In this document: piece by piece, positions 59,945 to 64,000 of the stretch
Position numbering within the stretch: the stretch's first letter is position 1
How the letters are laid out: every line of letters starts with the position of its first letter
DNA from: Lentisphaerota bacterium
GTDB taxonomy: Bacteria > Verrucomicrobiota > Lentisphaeria > Victivallales > Victivallaceae
Direction: 5' to 3'
DNA length: 64,000 nucleotides
Assembly (NCBI GenBank): GCA_015061685.1
Contig: SUWD01000010.1
Location: 1-64,000 of the forward strand
Notes under the pieces: model-generated
Databases searched by the model: none
Seen by the model: only the letters and a program-made list of their open reading frames with translations
Told to the model about the DNA's origin: nothing
Program-made: the position numbers and the translations under genes

Positions 59945-62900
59945 TTATGAAAAAAGATCGATTATCTGCTTTGATCGCAAGGCACAAATTCTGCAGGAGA
60001 TTTTTTCTTCCGGCAGATCCAGCAGACTGGAAAGCGATTCCCGGTAACTTGCCAGCTGCGGAGCGTAGATGAGGAAATCTTCTCTGTTATCCATCCGGTC
60101 ACTTTTGAAGTCAATTATCTGTGCGGCGGAAATTTCGCCATTCTCCCGGAATATCACCACCCGGTCAAAGGCACCGGGGACGATTTTATTGCCCGCTTTT
60201 TTCCGGATGAAACGCTTTTCTCTCCACACTTCGCACTCTTTGCCCGGATGCTTGAAAAGTTCCCTTACCGGAGAATCTTTTTCTATTGCGGCACAGAAAA
60301 TCTTTGCCGCTTCGTTTCCGGTATTGCAAGCCGCACAGAATTCTTCCGGATCGAAATCACTCTCAATAAAGTCGATCTTTTCAAACATCTGATGCAGTTC
60401 CGTCCCCAGATCAGCACCGCTGACCGGGGCGAAACGGATCGCCGGGATGACGGTAAATGCCCCCTTTTCCGTACCTGAAGCGGTCTCAATGATTTCGTTT
60501 TCACTCCGGACAACCGGGAGATGGATCACCTTATCCGGGGTGTTTTCCGGAGAGATCAATTCGGGTTTGACCATGCTGTACCAGTGCCACTCTCCGTGGG
60601 AGAAAAGGAGTTTTTTCTTCACATACCGCAAATCTCCATCGTTGAGCAGGTCGTAAAGCTCCTGATCGGAATTTTGTACGCCGTAAGGGATCAGCCGGGA
60701 ACTCATCACCCGGTCAAGGGCATAAGTTTTGGAACTTTTAGGCGGCGGATCCGTGAGCATATACAACGCATATTTTGCTCTGGTCATGGCAACATAAAGA
60801 TTGCATGCTCTTTCAAAAGCCCGGTCTTTGGCGGCATTTTCCTGATATTCATCAAGTACGGCGACATTGGCACAGATATCCTTTGCCGGGGTATAGCTTA
60901 TCCACTCCGGCATAAGTATTTGTGTATAATCCTGACCTGTCTGATAATGTACTTTTGCCGCTTTGGGAAGTACGGAATTCGCCCCCCGGTTGACGACAGC
61001 AAGGTCGGGGAGAAAAACGATATCAAATTGGAGGCCTTTGGATTTGTGGGTGGTCATCACCTGTATCGTACCGTCAAGACAGCTGTCTGCTTCACCGAGC
61101 GAAGAGATCCGCCGGAGAAATTCATCGTATGAACCTTTGAAATTGGCAGCGATCCGGCAGAGCAGCTGCAATCTCTCCTGCTCTTTGGAGGAACAATCTT
61201 TGCCGAATGCATCGGAAAATCTCTTTGCCAATCCCTCTATCCCGTGGAAATATATCTCCTGCCGCAGTGCTGATGCCGGAGGCATATCCGGGGAAAGACC
61301 CAGCTTGTCAACGATCATTTCCAAAGAGAATTTCTGTGCTTTTTCTCCGCTTCTGCCAAAGGCAAGCATATCAAAAAAGTTTTCTGACTGCGGATCCCCC
61401 GGGTGCAGAGCAAAGATCAGAAGCTGGCGGAAAACGTTGAATGCCATAGTGTCAGCCGGGGTTATGATCCCCTCGCAGGTGACCGGCATCCCGGTTGCCT
61501 GCCGCAAATAGGCGGCGAAATCTTTAACATTGTCATTGGTATTGACCAGCACGCCGACGGAGAGTTTGCGTTTGAAAGGCATTATGTGCCGGAGTATTCC
61601 GGCGATAACGGCACTTTTGGCGGCGATTTTATTCTGTCCGGGATCGACTTCGATCAAGGCGGTGTGTCCGGGGCGGCCGGTGAAATTGGAGATGTGCGGT
61701 TCAAAGTGCATCTTTTCAAGGATATACCGGAAAATATCAAATTCTCCGTCGTAGCCGGAAAATACCGCATTTACCGCATCAAGTACCGCCTGCGAGGTGC
61801 GGTAGGAGCGGACAAGAGTGCTGCATACCGGATAATTGCGGGCATTCTCCACCGGGCGTAAGGAGTTGGCGACGCAGTTGAAAAGTTCCGGATTGCCGAA
61901 ACGCCACTGGTAGATCGACTGCTTGATGTCCCCCACGCAGAAGAAACTGCGGAAACGCTCTTTGGTAAATCCGGTAAACAACTCTTTGAGCAGCGGTTCA
62001 AATGCCCGGTACTGGATGTCGCTGGTGTCCTGAAATTCATCGAACATGTAGTGGTCGATCCGGCTGTCCATGCGGAATTCCAGTGAGTGATCCGGCGAAC
62101 CGAGAGTAACTTCTCTGGTCTCCTTGTCCATGGAGCAGAGCAGAAACGGCAGATCGGCAAAGGAGATATTGCCCGCTTTGCGTACGAAGTCATTGTAAAT
62201 GCGGTCGTAATTGGCGATCAACCGGAAAACGGCATGGTTTTTGCGGACACTGCCGCTTAAAGCAGCACCCCGGACATGCCGGAATGCAGTATGCAGAGCT
62301 TGGGAAAGCTTGCTGTCCAATTCCGCATCGTTGGAATATATCAGTTTTCCCGGTGCTTTGCCGTCGAGCCACCGATTGGAATTTTTGCTGTTGAGCATTT
62401 TGAGCAGATCAATAACATCTTTTTCCACGGCACCTTTGATGACGCCTTTGGCAGATTTTTCCAGCAGACCGGCAAGGGCGGTGAGTCTTCTTATCAAAAC
62501 GTGATCGGCAAGATTTTCCGTCTCATTGCGGAGCAATTCTGCGGTTTGAAGCACGGTATTTTCCCCGGGCATGGTAATCGAGCTGATCTCCTCCGGCGGA
62601 TCCCAGTTGAAATAGACATTGCCCTGCTCATCTCTGGCGGCATTGAGCTGATAAAAGGGGTAGATTTCGCCGATGAGCTTGTAAAGAGCGTTGTGTATGC
62701 TGTCATTATTCTGCGGATTTGCCTCTTTGAGCAGTTCCCGCAGATCGGCAAGTTCATTGCTGTCGGCGGCGTAATGGATCCAGTTGTGCAAAGTCTGCCT
62801 TAAAAAGCGGTCATCATCCTGATCGATGATATTGATCTGCCCCCAGATGCCCAATTCCGGGGCGAAAGAATTGAGCAGTTTCATAAAGAAGCTGTCAATG

Positions 62901-64000
62901 GTGCTGATCTGCAAACTTTTCTCATTGGGTGCAAGTAGTTTGCGGAGCAAGGCGATGAATCTTTCCGGATCGACCCTGCGGCATGAATTCTGCGGTTTAT
63001 CCGCTTCGCAGATCAATTCGATAAAACGGTCGATAAGTTTGTCAAAGATCTCTCCGGCGGCTTTCTTGGTAAAGGTGATCGCCAGGATCGAATCCGGTTC
63101 GACCCCGAATTCAAGCAGCTGGATAAATCGGGATGCCAGCGTATGGGTCTTGCCGGTTCCCGCCGAAGCGGTGATGATATTGAAATCCTTGAATCCGTTG
63201 AAAGCTTTGCAATCCACACAATCCCCGTTGAGACAGGGGCAACTCTTTTTCCGGGTGCAGAAGCAGCAGCGGGTCTCTCCGGCACCGCTATCCTCCGGCA
63301 GGGCGGGGAATTTTTTTCTTTCCGTGATTTTCACCGGGGTGAATGGGAATTTTTCTGCCATTATGCCGGAATTTACTTTTTCTTCATCCTCTTTTCCGAC
63401 ATCCCAGTTGAGATCCGGCAAAGCACTTTTGGCATCGGGCATCAGGATCGGCAGAGTTATTTTCTGCGGATCAAGTTTGATCGTACCTTTGGCGGTGCTG
63501 ATAATCTCTCCGACAGTCCGGTAAAGGGCTTCTTCGGCGAGAGGAAGGATCTTCTCAAAATTCTCCCACTCCCACACGCTCAGAATGCTGTCAGTAACAT
63601 CAACAGGCAAAGCCAGATAGGCACACTCCAGACGGTATTGCTCCATATCCGGACAAAGTTCACGGAAAGCCGGGTCGTGCTGCAGTAAAATCGCATAAGC
63701 CGGCAGCTGGAGACGTTTGAATTTCACCTCTTTGGTTTTTCTGTCAACCTCGCAGTGACTTTTTTCGGCACTGTCCACTGAACCGGTTTTGATATCGGTT
63801 ATCCGCAGGATCTTGCGGATCGGGTCGATGTCGATGCGGTCGATTTTCCCGTGGAATGAGGCTCCGGCAAAGGGGACGAAGTTGTTTTCACCGCCCAATT
63901 TATATTCGGTTGCCAGCAATTCAAACCCCTCCTGCTGCATATCAAAGAGATATTTTGCTCCGTAGGAGAGGCGTTGTTTCATATTTTCGGCGTAAAGGTT
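59945..64000 (-). CDS. AddB-AddA fused helicase-nuclease (N-terminus beyond the window)
   Basis: At least 1351 residues; the frame is still open at the right edge. The first visible ~120 residues are a PD-(D/E)XK nuclease like the AddB C-terminus (HGKIDRIDID, ITDIKTGS), followed by a Cys cluster (CCFCTRKKSC, then CVDC) recalling the AddB Fe-S site. An AddA/UvrD helicase then begins: Walker A ASAGTGKTHT, ITFTKKAAGEIF, Walker B MFDEFQDTSD, GDIKQSIYQWR, TTHKSKGLQFD, VAMTRAKYAL. It ends in a second nuclease (WREKRF, AFDRVVIF, IIDFKSD). Such enzymes process double-strand breaks for RecA. AddB and AddA are normally separate subunits. Confidence 0.85.
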   Translation of the reverse strand, partial: NLYAENMKQRLSYGAKYLFDMQQEGFELLATEYKLGGENNFVPFAGASFHGKIDRIDIDPIRKILRITDIKTGSVDSAEKSHCEVDRKTKEVKFKRLQLPAYAILLQHDPAFRELCPDMEQYRLECAYLALPVDVTDSILSVWEWENFEKILPLAEEALYRTVGEIISTAKGTIKLDPQKITLPILMPDAKSALPDLNWDVGKEDEEKVNSGIMAEKFPFTPVKITERKKFPALPEDSGAGETRCCFCTRKKSCPCLNGDCVDCKAFNGFKDFNIITASAGTGKTHTLASRFIQLLEFGVEPDSILAITFTKKAAGEIFDKLIDRFIELICEADKPQNSCRRVDPERFIALLRKLLAPNEKSLQISTIDSFFMKLLNSFAPELGIWGQINIIDQDDDRFLRQTLHNWIHYAADSNELADLRELLKEANPQNNDSIHNALYKLIGEIYPFYQLNAARDEQGNVYFNWDPPEEISSITMPGENTVLQTAELLRNETENLADHVLIRRLTALAGLLEKSAKGVIKGAVEKDVIDLLKMLNSKNSNRWLDGKAPGKLIYSNDAELDSKLSQALHTAFRHVRGAALSGSVRKNHAVFRLIANYDRIYNDFVRKAGNISFADLPFLLCSMDKETREVTLGSPDHSLEFRMDSRIDHYMFDEFQDTSDIQYRAFEPLLKELFTGFTKERFRSFFCVGDIKQSIYQWRFGNPELFNCVANSLRPVENARNYPVCSTLVRSYRTSQAVLDAVNAVFSGYDGEFDIFRYILEKMHFEPHISNFTGRPGHTALIEVDPGQNKIAAKSAVIAGILRHIMPFKRKLSVGVLVNTNDNVKDFAAYLRQATGMPVTCEGIITPADTMAFNVFRQLLIFALHPGDPQSENFFDMLAFGRSGEKAQKFSLEMIVDKLGLSPDMPPASALRQEIYFHGIEGLAKRFSDAFGKDCSSKEQERLQLLCRIAANFKGSYDEFLRRISSLGEADSCLDGTIQVMTTHKSKGLQFDIVFLPDLAVVNRGANSVLPKAAKVHYQTGQDYTQILMPEWISYTPAKDICANVAVLDEYQENAAKDRAFERACNLYVAMTRAKYALYMLTDPPPKSSKTYALDRVMSSRLIPYGVQNSDQELYDLLNDGDLRYVKKKLLFSHGEWHWYSMVKPELISPENTPDKVIHLPVVRSENEIIETASGTEKGAFTVIPAIRFAPVSGADLGTELHQMFEKIDFIESDFDPEEFCAACNTGNEAAKIFCAAIEKDSPVRELFKHPGKECEVWREKRFIRKKAGNKIVPGAFDRVVIFRENGEISAAQIIDFKSDRMDNREDFLIYAPQLASYRESLSSLLDLPEEKISCRICALRSKQIIDLFS

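Overview
The window looks like a chromosomal segment of a Gram-negative bacterium of the PVC group, most likely a Lentisphaerota/Victivallales-type gut or anaerobic carbohydrate degrader. This placement is inference. It rests on a DUF1559-type pseudopilin inside a sugar operon, a very large secreted LamG/CBM/DUF6067-like protein, several glycosidases of different families, TolQ/ExbD energy-transducing genes, lipoproteins, and fused Bat and AddB-AddA genes. No rRNA is present. One tRNA (Gln, anticodon CTG) is present. Promoters follow a recurring style of TTGaca, 16-17 bp, then TATATT.

Layout. 1-2059: cyclophilin and a MATE exporter. 2060-2473: intergenic repeats. 2474-5170 (-): an M28-like peptidase fused to an AAC(3)-type acetyltransferase. 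5290-15473 (+): a C4 zinc-ribbon coiled-coil protein, an AlbA_2 protein and a DinG-type helicase in one operon, then a Bat (aerotolerance-type) operon in which BatB+BatC and BatD+BatE are fused, ending in a thioredoxin-like protein and a DsbD-type reductase. 15612-16127: a DUF805 membrane protein. 16209-19840 (-): a GH78 alpha-L-rhamnosidase followed by a dicarboxylate/amino-acid symporter. 19876-21512 (-): tgt and a DJ-1/PfpI gene. 21635-21708: tRNA-Gln, whose 3' end is duplicated about 200 bp downstream.

22106-35453 (-): nine tightly packed genes forming a polysaccharide/amino-sugar operon (NagB-like isomerase, amidohydrolase, GH4, pseudopilin, LamG protein, giant DUF6067-like protein, Gfo/Idh/MocA dehydrogenase, sialate O-acetylesterase-like protein, GH13). 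A divergent AraC-type activator sits at 35572, with two 14-bp direct repeats between them. 36840-39395 (-): a glycosidase-like lipoprotein and a ureidoglycolate-lyase-like cupin.

39828-46884: a compact phage-derived cassette containing a TerS-like protein, portal, scaffold-like protein, DUF5309/SU10-type capsid, two small proteins and the large terminase. It has no tail, lysis or integrase genes. It is headed by a divergent S24/LexA-type repressor with three TTGCA-N4-TGCAA operators. 46994-48478: a sodium:solute symporter. 48942-57566 (-): an eight-gene run gyrB-recA-TPR-exbB-exbD-tonB-like-zinc ribbon-lipoprotein. 57838-58632: a sugar isomerase/epimerase. 58887-59592 (-): a stand-alone receiver domain translationally coupled to an HNH endonuclease. 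59945 to the right edge (-): an AddB-AddA fusion that runs out of the window.

Four kinds of intergenic repeat thread through the window. A: AC(G/A)GAC hexamers in exact 10-bp register. B: a roughly 190-240 bp multi-hairpin element with a compensatory-mutation hairpin. C: a MITE-like element with imperfect terminal inverted repeats. D: a GGTTAT microsatellite. Families A, B and C preferentially end within a few bases of the stop codon of a minus-strand gene.
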